Source of the DNA: Prosthecobacter debontii | Lineage (GTDB): Bacteria > Verrucomicrobiota > Verrucomicrobiia > Chthoniobacterales > Chthoniobacteraceae | Reading direction: 5' to 3' | Assembly: GCA_945861385.1 (NCBI GenBank) | Contig: CAMAUI010000002.1 | Span: forward strand, 1-64,000 | Length of the DNA stretch: 64,000 nucleotides | Shown: positions 34,544 to 42,928 of the stretch, one piece after another | Layout: every line of letters starts with the position of its first letter | Position numbering within the stretch: the stretch's first letter is position 1 | The notes under the pieces: generated by a model | Told to the model about the DNA's origin: nothing | Database searches by the model: none | The model's input: only the letters and a program-made list of their open reading frames with translations | Program-made: the position numbers and the translations under genes

Positions 34544-35074
34544 ATGACCATCGAGCCAGCCATCACCATGCGGGAACTGACCGCCCAGTTTCCCGGCGCA
34601 CAGCGCGCGCTTTTCCGAAGCTATCACATCGGCGGTTGCGCGAGCTGCGGCTTCCAGCCGGATGAAACCCTCGCGCAAGTCTGCGCACGCAACGAGAATC
34701 TCCCGGTCAGCGAAGTCATCGCAACACTTCAGACCGCCCGGGCGGCCGATGAGAAAATGCAGGTCTCCCCCGCGGAGGCTGACGCACTTGTGAAAGCCGG
34801 GAAGGCCCGCCTGCTCGATGTCCGCAGCAAGGAGGAATGGGACGCAGTGCAGATTGCAGGCAGCACCTTCTTCACGCAGGAACTCATGCAGGAACTCGGC
34901 GGCTGGCCCCCGGATCAGCTCATCATCTTCGTCTGCCACCGCGGTGTTCGCAGCCTCGACGCCGCCGCGTATTTTGCCGGGCACGGCTTGGAAAATGTGC
35001 GCTCGCTGCGCGGCGGGATTGACGCGTGGAGCACGGAGGTGGATCCAAACCTGCCCCGCTACGAACTCGAGTAA
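34544..35074 (+). CDS. Rhodanese with N-terminal Cys-pair domain
   Basis: 176-residue protein. Start ATG 34544 is chosen because the longer track frame overprints folP. Residues 1-75 resemble the DUF1858/hybrid-cluster-associated redox disulfide type domain (YHIGGCASCGFQPDETLAQV). Residues 80-176 are a rhodanese sulfur carrier (LLDVRSKEEWDAVQIAGSTF), with the active Cys near 130 in IIFVCHRGVRSLDAAAYF. It lies nine bases before an IscU-like gene, suggesting a joint role in sulfur delivery for Fe-S cluster assembly. Confidence 0.85.
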   Translation: MTIEPAITMRELTAQFPGAQRALFRSYHIGGCASCGFQPDETLAQVCARNENLPVSEVIATLQTARAADEKMQVSPAEADALVKAGKARLLDVRSKEEWDAVQIAGSTFFTQELMQELGGWPPDQLIIFVCHRGVRSLDAAAYFAGHGLENVRSLRGGIDAWSTEVDPNLPRYELE

Positions 35075-35083
35075 TTCAAAGCC

Positions 35084-35560
35084 ATGGCCGACGACATCAT
35101 TCAAAATTTCGAGTCCGCAGAGCCAAGGAACCTCGGTGCGATGGAGAACGCCGACGCGGTCGGCACCGTGGGAAGCGCGGATTGCGGCGACATGCTGCGG
35201 ATGTGGATCAAGTTTCGCGACGACGGCGGGCGCAGGGTCATTGACAAGGCCACATTCCAGACCTTCGGCTGCCAGACCGCCATCGCCGTCGCGAGCCTCG
35301 CCACCGAACTCATCAAGGGCAAGACACCCGAGGAGGCGCTCGCCATGGACGGTGCCGCGCTCAGCGCCCCGCTCGGGCCGCTGCCACCGATGAAGATCCA
35401 CTGCGCGCAACTCGTGGAGGGCGCACTCAAGCAGGCTCTCGGCGCAACTACTCCGCCACCAGCAGCCCGGACTGAGACTTCGCCGACTTTGGTGGACAGC
35501 TTCAGCGGCAGCGCTGGGGAGCGGAAAGTGAAAGTCGTGCTGAAGCCCCCGAGCCAGTAG
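35084..35560 (+). CDS. IscU/NifU-like Fe-S scaffold protein
   Basis: 158-residue scaffold on which iron-sulfur clusters are built. The three conserved cysteines are visible: VGSADCGDMLRMWIKF (about 35), TFQTFGCQTAIAVASLATEL (about 63) and KIHCAQLVEGALKQAL (about 107). The last stretch of about 40 residues is extra and poorly conserved. Together with the rhodanese just upstream it forms a small operon. No IscS is present in the window. Confidence 0.88.
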   Translation: MADDIIQNFESAEPRNLGAMENADAVGTVGSADCGDMLRMWIKFRDDGGRRVIDKATFQTFGCQTAIAVASLATELIKGKTPEEALAMDGAALSAPLGPLPPMKIHCAQLVEGALKQALGATTPPPAARTETSPTLVDSFSGSAGERKVKVVLKPPSQ

Positions 35561-35637
35561 GCGCCACGGTTGGGTCACCCGGCGACGGCTGGCCCGGCAT
35601 CTTTGCACTCAACAAGCGGGGCAGATTCTGGGATGTC

Positions 35638-36579
35638 ATGCGCATGCTCCGCACACTGCTCGCACTTCTCGCCGTCATTCTCACCGCGCACGCCGATGAT
35701 TTTCTCGCCGGCAAAAAGCGCATCCTGTTTCTCGGGGACAGCATCACCTACTCCGGTGGTTATGTGGATGCTTTTGAGGTTTTCCTCGCGGTGAAGCACC
35801 CGGATCGAGAGGTCACCGTGATTGATTGCGGCCTGCCGAGCGAGACCCTCAGCGGCTTGAGCGAAGCCGGTCACGCAGGCGGAAAGTTTCCGCGCCCCGA
35901 CCTCCACGAACGCCTCGATCGCGCGCTCGCCATCGCGAAGCCCGATCTTGTCTTCGCCTGCTACGGGATGAACTGCGGTATCTACCTCCCGCTCGACGAA
36001 ACGCGCTTCACCGCCTACCGCGCGGGCATCGAGAAGCTTCGCGCCAAGGTGAACGCAGCCGGGGCGGACATCGTGCATTTGACTCCGCCGGTCTTTGACG
36101 CGCTGCCGATCAAGTCCCGCGTGAAAACCGCGGACACGGTGAAAGACGGCGACATGTTCGAGGGCTACGACGGCGTGCTGGCGCGCTACTCCGCATGGCT
36201 CGTCGAGCAGGGAAAAAAGGAGAACTGGCGCGTGATTGACACGCACACCGCAATGGCCGACGCGATCGCCAGCGCGCGCAAAACAAACCCTGCATTCACG
36301 TTCGCCGGCGATGGCGTCCATTGCAACGACAAGGGCCACGCCGTCCTTGCCGCTGCGCTCATCAAGGGCCTTGGCGGATCGTTCGATCCGGACGTCTCCA
36401 ATCATGGCAAGCTATCCGGCCTCATCCGCCAGCGCCGCACAATCCTCTCCAACGCATATCTCACCGCCATTGGCCACAAGCGCCCCGGCATGGCCAAGGG
36501 CCTCCCGCTGGAGGAGGCAAACGCCAAGGCCGCTGAGCTGACTGCGCAAATCCGGACCGCGGCAACCGCAGCCAAGTGA
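35638..36579 (+). CDS. Secreted SGNH/GDSL hydrolase
   Basis: 313-residue exported esterase/lipase-fold protein. The signal peptide is MRMLRTLLALLAVILTAHA. The SGNH blocks are ILFLGDSITYSGGYVD with the nucleophile Ser, LVFACYGMNCGIY (block III Asn) and FAGDGVHCNDKGHAV with the Asp/His pair. The substrate is unknown; related Verrucomicrobia proteins are often near sugar-ester genes. Its stop overlaps the GTG start of rsmH by four bases. Confidence 0.85.
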   Translation: MRMLRTLLALLAVILTAHADDFLAGKKRILFLGDSITYSGGYVDAFEVFLAVKHPDREVTVIDCGLPSETLSGLSEAGHAGGKFPRPDLHERLDRALAIAKPDLVFACYGMNCGIYLPLDETRFTAYRAGIEKLRAKVNAAGADIVHLTPPVFDALPIKSRVKTADTVKDGDMFEGYDGVLARYSAWLVEQGKKENWRVIDTHTAMADAIASARKTNPAFTFAGDGVHCNDKGHAVLAAALIKGLGGSFDPDVSNHGKLSGLIRQRRTILSNAYLTAIGHKRPGMAKGLPLEEANAKAAELTAQIRTAATAAK

Positions 36580-37613
36580 GCGAGCCGGCTCCGGGAAAGC
36601 CCATGCGCCGCCCGCGCTATCGCGGGACGCATCCGCGGCGGTTCGATGAAAAATACAAGGAGCGCGACCCGGCTCGCTACGCCGACGATGTGGCGAAGGT
36701 GCTCGCAAGCGGGAAGACGCCAGCAGGGATGCATGTCCCGATCATGGTGCGTGAAATCCTCGAAGTGCTCCGCATTCTGCCGGGCGAGACGGCCGTGGAC
36801 TGCACACTCGGATACGGCGGGCATGCACGCGAACTGCTCGCCGCGGTTCAGCCGGGCGGACGCCTCATCGCACTCGATCAGGATCCCATCGAGCTGCCAA
36901 AAGCCGAGGCGCGACTGCGGGCGCTTGGCTTTCCGCCGGCTTCGCTCGCAGTCCACCGCTCAAGCTACGCCGGACTGCCGGCGCTTCTCGACGGGGGCGG
37001 AGCGGATGCTCTGCTCGCGGATCTCGGGCTGTCCTCGATGCAGATTGATAACCCCGCCCGCGGGTTCACATTCAAAACGGAAGCCCCGCTCGACATGCGG
37101 ATGAACCCGCAGCGCGGACTGCCGGCAAGCGCGCTCCTCGACCGCACCGATGCGCGCACGCTTGCGGAATGGCTGGCGGAGAATGGCGACGAGCCGCACT
37201 CCGTAACGATCGCCGCAGCGATCCTCGGAGCGCTTCCGCTCTCCACCACGACACAGCTCGCCGGAGTTCTCCGCGCCACGCTGCAAAAGATCGCGCCCCG
37301 TCTCCGCGAAGACGACATGGAATCCAGCGTGCGCAGGGCGTTTCAAGCGATCCGCATCGCGGTGAACGACGAATTTGGCGCACTCGATACATTTCTACGG
37401 AACCTGCCGCGGTGCATGAACCCCGGCGGACGGATTGCGGTGCTGACGTTTCACTCCGGCGAGGACAGGCGGGTGAAGCACGCCTTCAAGTCCGGCCTGC
37501 GTGATGGCGTATATTCCGCCATCGCTGATGATGTGGGCCGCGCCACGCCCGGCGAGCAACGCGCCAACCCCCGCAGCTCCTCCGCAAAGCTGCGCTGGGC
37601 CATCCGCCGGTGA
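36576..37613 (+). CDS. rsmH: RsmH 16S rRNA m4C1402 methyltransferase
   Basis: 345-residue SAM-dependent enzyme that N4-methylates C1402 of 16S rRNA. The SAM motif is VDCTLGYGGHARELLAAV (about 70-87). ADLGLSSMQIDNPARGFTF and VLTFHSGEDRRVKHAF are RsmH signatures. It is read from GTG 36576, overlapping the upstream stop (GTGA); an ATG at 36603 (MRRPRYRGTHP) is an alternative. The Arg-rich N-terminal extension is unusual. It lies outside the usual mraZ-dcw cluster. Confidence 0.9.
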   Translation: MSEPAPGKPMRRPRYRGTHPRRFDEKYKERDPARYADDVAKVLASGKTPAGMHVPIMVREILEVLRILPGETAVDCTLGYGGHARELLAAVQPGGRLIALDQDPIELPKAEARLRALGFPPASLAVHRSSYAGLPALLDGGGADALLADLGLSSMQIDNPARGFTFKTEAPLDMRMNPQRGLPASALLDRTDARTLAEWLAENGDEPHSVTIAAAILGALPLSTTTQLAGVLRATLQKIAPRLREDDMESSVRRAFQAIRIAVNDEFGALDTFLRNLPRCMNPGGRIAVLTFHSGEDRRVKHAFKSGLRDGVYSAIADDVGRATPGEQRANPRSSSAKLRWAIRR

Positions 37614-37658
37614 ATCGTTTTCTCGCAAACACCCCTCCTCCGCCGCTACGCACACTGC

Positions 37659-38648
37659 ATGAAAATCGCCGTCTTTTCCGCCAAGCGATACGACCGTGAA
37701 TTCCTCGATGCCGCCAACGCGGGAAAATACGCACTGCGTTTCCTCGAACCGCACTTGAACGAGGAGACCGCCTCGCTGGCAGCCGGCTTCGAGGCGGTCT
37801 GCGTCTTTGTGAACGACGAGCTGAGCAACACGGTGCTGGAGACCATCGCCGCGTTTGGCGTGAAACTCGTCGCGCTTCGCTGCGCGGGTTTCAACAACGT
37901 GGACCTGCATGCCGCCGCCCGGCTTGGCATCACCGTCGTGCGCGTGCCCGCCTACTCGCCACACGCAGTCGCCGAGCACAGTGTTGCGCTCATCCTCGCC
38001 CTCAACCGCCGGATTCATCGGGCCTACAACCGCGTACGCGAGGGGAACTTCGCCCTCGACGGACTGCTCGGCTTCGACCTTCACGGGCGCACCGTCGGGG
38101 TGATCGGCACCGGGCGCATCGGCACCGTGTTCGCGCACATCATGACAGGCTTTGGATGCGAGATCCTCTGCCACGATCCGACGCCAGATCCCGAACGCCT
38201 TCCCACGACCGCAAAAATCGTCTCGCTGGATGAAATCTACGCGAAAAGCGACATCATCAGCCTCCATTGCCCGCTCACACCGGAGAACCATCACCTCATC
38301 AGCAACACCACCCTTGCCCGGATGAAGGACGGCGTAATGCTCATCAACACAAGCCGCGGCGCGCTGCTCGACACGAGCGATGTCATCGAGGCGCTCAAGT
38401 GCGGCAAAGTCGGCGCTCTCGGCCTCGACGTGTATGAAGAGGAGGCCGACCTGTTCTTCGAGGATCTCAGCAGCACGATCATCCCCGACGATATTTTTGC
38501 ACGGCTGCTCACTTTTCCAAACGTGCTCATCACCGGTCATCAGGCGTTCTTCACGCGTGAGGCGCTGGAGAACATCGCGGCTACCACGCTCGCAAACATC
38601 GCCGAGTGGGAGGCCAGCGGCACCTGCCGGAATTCCGTGAGGGGATAG
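37659..38648 (+). CDS. ldhA: D-lactate dehydrogenase (2-hydroxyacid dehydrogenase)
   Basis: 329-residue NAD-dependent enzyme reducing pyruvate to D-lactate. The LdhA-specific N-terminus is present ([16 protein letters not shown]), then [11 protein letters not shown], the Rossmann motif [14 protein letters not shown] and the catalytic residues Arg in [11 protein letters not shown], Glu in [14 protein letters not shown] and His in [13 protein letters not shown]. It is convergent with moxR. Confidence 0.92.
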   Translation: MKIAVFSAKRYDREFLDAANAGKYALRFLEPHLNEETASLAAGFEAVCVFVNDELSNTVLETIAAFGVKLVALRCAGFNNVDLHAAARLGITVVRVPAYSPHAVAEHSVALILALNRRIHRAYNRVREGNFALDGLLGFDLHGRTVGVIGTGRIGTVFAHIMTGFGCEILCHDPTPDPERLPTTAKIVSLDEIYAKSDIISLHCPLTPENHHLISNTTLARMKDGVMLINTSRGALLDTSDVIEALKCGKVGALGLDVYEEEADLFFEDLSSTIIPDDIFARLLTFPNVLITGHQAFFTREALENIAATTLANIAEWEASGTCRNSVRG

Positions 38649-38653
38649 CGCGG

Positions 38654-39646
38654 CTACGGAACCGGGATCGTGTCGAAGATCCGCTTCACGAGCGCATCGC
38701 TCTCCAGTCCGCGCGCCTCGGCCTCGTAGGTGAGGATGATGCGGTGGCGCAGCACGTCCGGCCCGATGGCCTTGATGTCGCCCGGCACGACATACGAGCG
38801 GCCCTGCATCAGCGCCCACGCTTTTGCGGCGAGGGTGAGGGCGATAGTGGCGCGCGGGCTTGCGCCGAATTGGATCAGCGGCTTCGCATCGGCGAGATTG
38901 TATCGCTCCGGCTCGCGCGTCGCGAAGACCACGTGGACGATGTAGTCGCGCAACTTTTCATCCACATGCAACGTGTCCACGACAGCACGGGCGTTGAGGA
39001 TTTGCTCAAGGTTGACGACCGGCTCCACATCGAGATTGGGCCGGGTGAACGCCATCGTATCGAGAATGCGGCGCTCCTCGGCGAAGTCCGGATAGCCCAC
39101 GACGACCTTGAGCATGAACCGGTCAACCTGCGCCTCGGGCAGCGGATACGTGCCCTCCTGGTCAATCGGGTTCTCGGTGGCGAGCACGAGGAACGGCACC
39201 GGCAATTTGTGGGTCTCGCCGCCAAGCGTCACCTGACGTTCCTGCATCGCCTCGAGCAGCGCGCTCTGCACTTTCGCGGGCGCACGGTTGATCTCATCCG
39301 CGAGCACGAAATTCGCGAACACCGGGCCCTTGGTGGCGTGGTATTTCGAGTCCGCCGGATTGTAAATGAGCGTGCCCACGATATCCGCCGGCAGCAGGTC
39401 AGGCGTGAACTGAATCCGGCTGAAGCTGGCGTGAATCGCACTCGCAAGCGTCCGCACGGCGAGAGTCTTCGCCAGCCCAGGCACGCCCTCGAGCAGCACA
39501 TGGCCGTTGGCGAGCAGCCCGACGAGCAGGCGATCGAGCAGGTGCAACTGCCCCACGACGACCTTGCCGACCGTCTCGCGGAGCTGTGGTATCCAGCCCG
39601 CTGCTTCGCGGACTTTGGCGTTCATTTCATCGAGAGTAGGATTCAT
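38654..39646 (-). CDS. moxR: MoxR-family AAA ATPase
   Basis: 330-residue AAA+ chaperone-like ATPase. Start ATG 39646 gives MNPTLDEMNAKV. Walker A is LLEGVPGLAKTLAVRTLA (about 55-72), Walker B is FVLADEINRAPAKVQSALLE, and ALLEAMQERQVTLGG and LATENPIDQEGTYPLPEAQ are MoxR signatures. MoxR usually works with DUF58 and VWA-domain proteins encoded next to it, but none is present here: downstream is the convergent ldhA. Confidence 0.93.
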   Translation of the reverse strand: MNPTLDEMNAKVREAAGWIPQLRETVGKVVVGQLHLLDRLLVGLLANGHVLLEGVPGLAKTLAVRTLASAIHASFSRIQFTPDLLPADIVGTLIYNPADSKYHATKGPVFANFVLADEINRAPAKVQSALLEAMQERQVTLGGETHKLPVPFLVLATENPIDQEGTYPLPEAQVDRFMLKVVVGYPDFAEERRILDTMAFTRPNLDVEPVVNLEQILNARAVVDTLHVDEKLRDYIVHVVFATREPERYNLADAKPLIQFGASPRATIALTLAAKAWALMQGRSYVVPGDIKAIGPDVLRHRIILTYEAEARGLESDALVKRIFDTIPVP

Positions 39647-40077
39647 TTGGAAAAACGGCCGCCGCACTGGAGCGACGGAGCGGGTAGGACAGCGGAAAAG
39701 GAGTTTTCAGCAAGCAGAGAAGTGAAACTGCCTCGAGCAGGAGCGTGATTGATTTCCGGTTCACAAGCGTGCAGGCGGCGGCAGGGAGCGGCGCCTCTCC
39801 ACACCTTCGCCTCAGCTTCCCCCGCAATTTCTGCTCCTCCAGATGGACTCACTTCTAATCACGCCAGCCGCTGCACAACTCCAAAACTTCGTCCCCCAAT
39901 TCACGCGGAGGGCGGCATTCGAGGGTGGCATGAATGAGCGCATCGGCAACATGCGGCGGCGGGATTTCCATGCGTTCCTCGCGCGAGTGTGGCCGCAGGT
40001 TCGAGAGACTGCTGCCAATACACAAGCTGGTGAATGTGTACGCCGACCGCATTGAGGGGGTGGCTTGAGCGTGCGAT
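39647..40077. other. 430-base region between moxR and the PD40 gene
   Basis: It contains the repeat element 39743-39865. The remaining 200 bases include a minus-strand frame ending at 39855 (IPPPHVADALIHATLECRPP) that faintly recalls the C-terminal part of short-chain dehydrogenases, possibly a gene scrap. No confident gene. Confidence 0.4.
39743..39865. repeat. Short copy of a dispersed repeat with inverted ends
   Basis: A 123-bp sequence starting gcgtgattgatttccggt and ending cttctaatcacgcc. Its reverse complement matches both outer parts of the 300-bp element at 42532-42831, lacking only that element's inner 180 bases. The ends form an inverted repeat (ggcgtgatt against aatcacgcc). Confidence 0.8.
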
Positions 40078-41172
40078 CTATTTCCGCTCCGACGCGGATT
40101 CGAGGGCGGTCTTCGCGGCTTCGTGATTCCACTCCGCGATGAAAATTTGCGACTTCCCGCCGGCGGCGCGTCCACTCGCCCACGCGAGCTTTTTGCCATC
40201 AGGCGAAAAGACGGGGAGGCCGTCGAAGCCGGGCGTGTCGGTGATGCGGACGGGGTCGCGCTTTCCGTCGGCGTCCACGATGAACAACTCGAAGTTCTCG
40301 AAGCCGTGTTTGTTCGTCGTGAAGATGGCGTAGCTGCCGGCGGGGTGAAAATACGGCGCCCACGACATCGCCTTGAAATCCGTCAGCCGCCGCACATCGC
40401 TGCCGTCGGTTTTCATCGTGAAGACGTCGGCATTCATCCCGCTCGCGTCGAAGCGCCGCCAGATGATCCGCGTGCCGTCCGGCGAAAAGAACGGGCCGCC
40501 GTCGTAGCCGGGGGCGTTCGTGAGCTGGCGGACGTTGGTGCCGTCGGCGGCCATGATGAAAATCTCGCCGAACCACGCGGGATCTTTTTCGAGGCGCACT
40601 TTTTCCTCCGCGCCCAGCTCGCGACCGTACGCTCCGCGCAGGGAGCAGAAGACGATGCTTTTCCCATCCGGCGAGAAGGCGCCCTCCGCATCGTAGCCGG
40701 GCGACTTGGTGAGATTCACCACCGCGCTGCCGGCGGCGTTCGCGGAAAAAATATCCATCGTCGCGTCGTAGTCCCACGAGTAGCGGCGCTGCTTGCCGCT
40801 GGCGCGGAAATCCAGCTCGGCCTGCTGCTTCGCCCTCGCCTCCGGATCCTCGTGGGTGCTGGCGAAGATGACGCGGTTCGCGCCGGGCTGGAAGAACCCG
40901 CACGTGGTCTTGCCCATGCCCGGCGAGACGCGCGCGGTGTCGCCGGTCACCAGATCGAGCACGTACATTTGATAGAATGGATTCCCCTCCTCGCGCTCGC
41001 TCTGGAAAATCAGCTTCTTCCCATCTGGCGAAAAGTACCCCTCACCGCTCCGCTTCCCCTCGAAAACAAGCTGCCGCGCATTGGAAAGGAACCGCGCTTC
41101 CCCGGCGGGAACCCCGGCCGCAACAGCGAAGGAACCGAGGGCGGGCAGACATGCGAGAATGTGGCGCAACAT
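40078..41172 (-). CDS. Secreted PD40/TolB-like beta-propeller protein
   Basis: 364-residue exported protein. Start ATG 41172 (MLRHILACLPALGSFAVAAG) places the signal peptide at the N-terminus. The body is a series of PD40/WD40-like repeats, each with a FSPDGKK-type motif: GYFSPDGKKLIFQSER, GAFSPDGKSIVFCSLR, PFFSPDGTRIIWRRF, PVFSPDGKKLAWASGR. Between them lie DIFSANAAG- and IFIMAADGTN-type strands. It resembles the TolB propeller without its N-terminal domain, so it probably mediates protein binding in the periplasm. No pal or tol gene is adjacent. Confidence 0.85.
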   Translation of the reverse strand: MLRHILACLPALGSFAVAAGVPAGEARFLSNARQLVFEGKRSGEGYFSPDGKKLIFQSEREEGNPFYQMYVLDLVTGDTARVSPGMGKTTCGFFQPGANRVIFASTHEDPEARAKQQAELDFRASGKQRRYSWDYDATMDIFSANAAGSAVVNLTKSPGYDAEGAFSPDGKSIVFCSLRGAYGRELGAEEKVRLEKDPAWFGEIFIMAADGTNVRQLTNAPGYDGGPFFSPDGTRIIWRRFDASGMNADVFTMKTDGSDVRRLTDFKAMSWAPYFHPAGSYAIFTTNKHGFENFELFIVDADGKRDPVRITDTPGFDGLPVFSPDGKKLAWASGRAAGGKSQIFIAEWNHEAAKTALESASERK

Positions 41173-41287
41173 GACGCGGACGGTGCCGCACCCGCTCGAA
41201 TGACGCAACGCGGATCCGCCAGGACGCGGACGCAGGCCATCGCCAGCCGGGCACGGCGGACTGATTTTCTGCAGAGGTCTCAGGATG

Positions 41288-42463
41288 CTACCGCACTTTG
41301 CCCCATGAGTCTTTCAGCCAGAACGGGTCGTAGGATTCGGCTGCCAATTTTTCCCCGATGAACGCCTGCACGCCATAGCCCGCAAACTTTGTCCCGGAAG
41401 ACGCCACGCGCTTGAGCGTGGGGTCAAATTTCGGCCCGACCATGGTGGCGGTCACAATTGGGGTTTCAAAGATCTGCGTGGAGCGGGGCTTGGCCGCGAC
41501 ATCAGGGGTGCCCTCATTGAGTATTTTGAGCTGCTTCTCCGCCGCTGCATCGTATCCGAAGAAAATGTATTTGAGCTTGACGTCGAGCGGCTCTGCCGAG
41601 GTGTTCGCAACGGCAATTCGCAGCGAGCGTTTCACGACCCGGCTGCCCCCTTCCACGGTATTTGTTGACGGTTGCTCGACGCGGATGCGTATGGGACCAA
41701 GTCCCGTGAGGGTTGTTTTCTCCAGGGCAGTGACTGGCGTTTTTTCCGGGCTGGCTCCGGGAACGCCGACTGGCGGAGTAGCGGCTGCGTGGCTGATTAT
41801 TTGGACCGGCGGCAGACGCCATGATTCAGCGAGGGCGGCAGCAGGGACGCCGCCCGATGGCGGTTTGATCGCTGGGGTGTGGGCAAAGTCCGGCGAATTC
41901 GGACCGGTGCCGTCGCCTTTGAAAATAAGCCCGATCTCATCATCCGACAGCGCCCGCTCCCAGATGCGCACGAGGGCAATTCTGCCTTTGGTGAAATCAC
42001 CCCAAAATTCGGGCGTCGCAGTGCCGATTTTCAGGATATGACCCGCCGCATCCGGCCTTGAAAACTGCGGGCTCTCCACGACCACCTTGCCATCGAGCCA
42101 CAGCCGCACCGCGCCCGCGCGCGCCGCGAGCACGGCGGTATGCAACTTCCCGTCGTTTACCGGGTCGCCGCCGGTCATCTTACCCAGCCAGCCGATGTCA
42201 TACACCAGCCGCCTGTCGCGAATGAACAGGGCCTTCGAATCCGGGGCCCATCTGCCACTGGGCGAGCACTTGGAAAGCAACGTCCCTTCGCCCTCCGTCT
42301 CAAACTTCACCACCGCCGTGAAATCCCCACCGAGGTCAATCTTCGCCTTGGGGAAATTCTCCGCTTCCGTCTGCCCCGCTGCGGGCGCGGCTTGCGCATT
42401 GATGCAGGCCTGAAAAACCGACACAGCGGCAAAGGCGACACAGAGAGTTGCACGAATGAGCAT
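41288..42463 (-). CDS. Secreted LamG-domain protein
   Basis: 391-residue exported protein. Start ATG 42463 gives a signal peptide (MLIRATLCVAFAAVSVFQAC). Residues 35-180 are LamG/concanavalin-like (AKIDLGGDFTAVVKFETEGE, KIGTATPEFWGDFTKGRIAL, RIWERALSDDEIGLIF). The C-terminal half (about 255-390) is an unrecognised beta-rich domain containing RVVKRSLRIAVANTSAEPLD and VKLKYIFFGYD. No catalytic motif is visible. It follows the same orientation as the PD40 gene, about 115 bases upstream of it. Confidence 0.75.
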   Translation of the reverse strand: MLIRATLCVAFAAVSVFQACINAQAAPAAGQTEAENFPKAKIDLGGDFTAVVKFETEGEGTLLSKCSPSGRWAPDSKALFIRDRRLVYDIGWLGKMTGGDPVNDGKLHTAVLAARAGAVRLWLDGKVVVESPQFSRPDAAGHILKIGTATPEFWGDFTKGRIALVRIWERALSDDEIGLIFKGDGTGPNSPDFAHTPAIKPPSGGVPAAALAESWRLPPVQIISHAAATPPVGVPGASPEKTPVTALEKTTLTGLGPIRIRVEQPSTNTVEGGSRVVKRSLRIAVANTSAEPLDVKLKYIFFGYDAAAEKQLKILNEGTPDVAAKPRSTQIFETPIVTATMVGPKFDPTLKRVASSGTKFAGYGVQAFIGEKLAAESYDPFWLKDSWGKVR

Positions 42464-42928
42464 GCCCGAGCGTACATTTTTCAGGAGCCCCGGCAATCAT
42501 CCATTCGGCCGACTCCCGAAGCCATTTTCCGGGCGTGATTGGAAGTGAGTCCACCTGGAGGAGCAGAAAGGGCCGTGGAAGCTGGGGCGAAGGTGTGGAG
42601 AGGCGGCGCACAAGCGGCGACATTCCTGTCGCCGTCGCTGGTTGCGCCGGAGGCGCGCATGTTCCGGCAAGGTGGCGGGCGGTGGAGAGCGAGGGAAAAT
42701 TTTTGTCGCGAACAGTGCGCCGCCGCGTTGCCGAGGGTGTGCGCGCCTCCGGCGCATGTGCGGACGGCGACAGGAATGTCGCCGCTCCCTGCCGCCGCCT
42801 GCACGCTTGCGGACCGGAAATCAATCACGCCCCCATTTTTCCCGGGCTCGGATTTCCGCTTGACCCCCTTCCGCTCCCCGACATCATGCGCGCCTTTCTT
42901 GCCGGACACGGCTTTCACTACATTCCGC
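42464..42928. other. 465-base region holding a nested repeat element
   Basis: It lies between the divergent LamG and glycosyltransferase genes. Bases 42532-42831 are the repeat element described separately. The track frame that runs through it (from 42539) has element-derived, unlikely coding content. Confidence 0.6.
42532..42831. repeat. 300-bp nested palindromic repeat element
   Basis: Ends are inverted (ggcgtgattgg... and ...caatcacgcc). The outer 70 and 50 bases match the short copy at 39743-39865 in opposite orientation. The inner part carries perfect inverted repeats: 42614-42636 (gcggcgacattcctgtcgcc...) with 42763-42785 (23 of 23), and 42644-42658 (gcgccggaggcgcgc) with 42741-42755 (15 of 15). 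It encodes no recognisable transposase and looks like a non-autonomous element with a second hairpin unit inserted. Confidence 0.85.

Noticed and set aside
42539-42928. Extended N-terminus of the GT2 glycosyltransferase
   Set aside because: It is translated from the repeat element; ATG 42929 gives a proper membrane-segment start.
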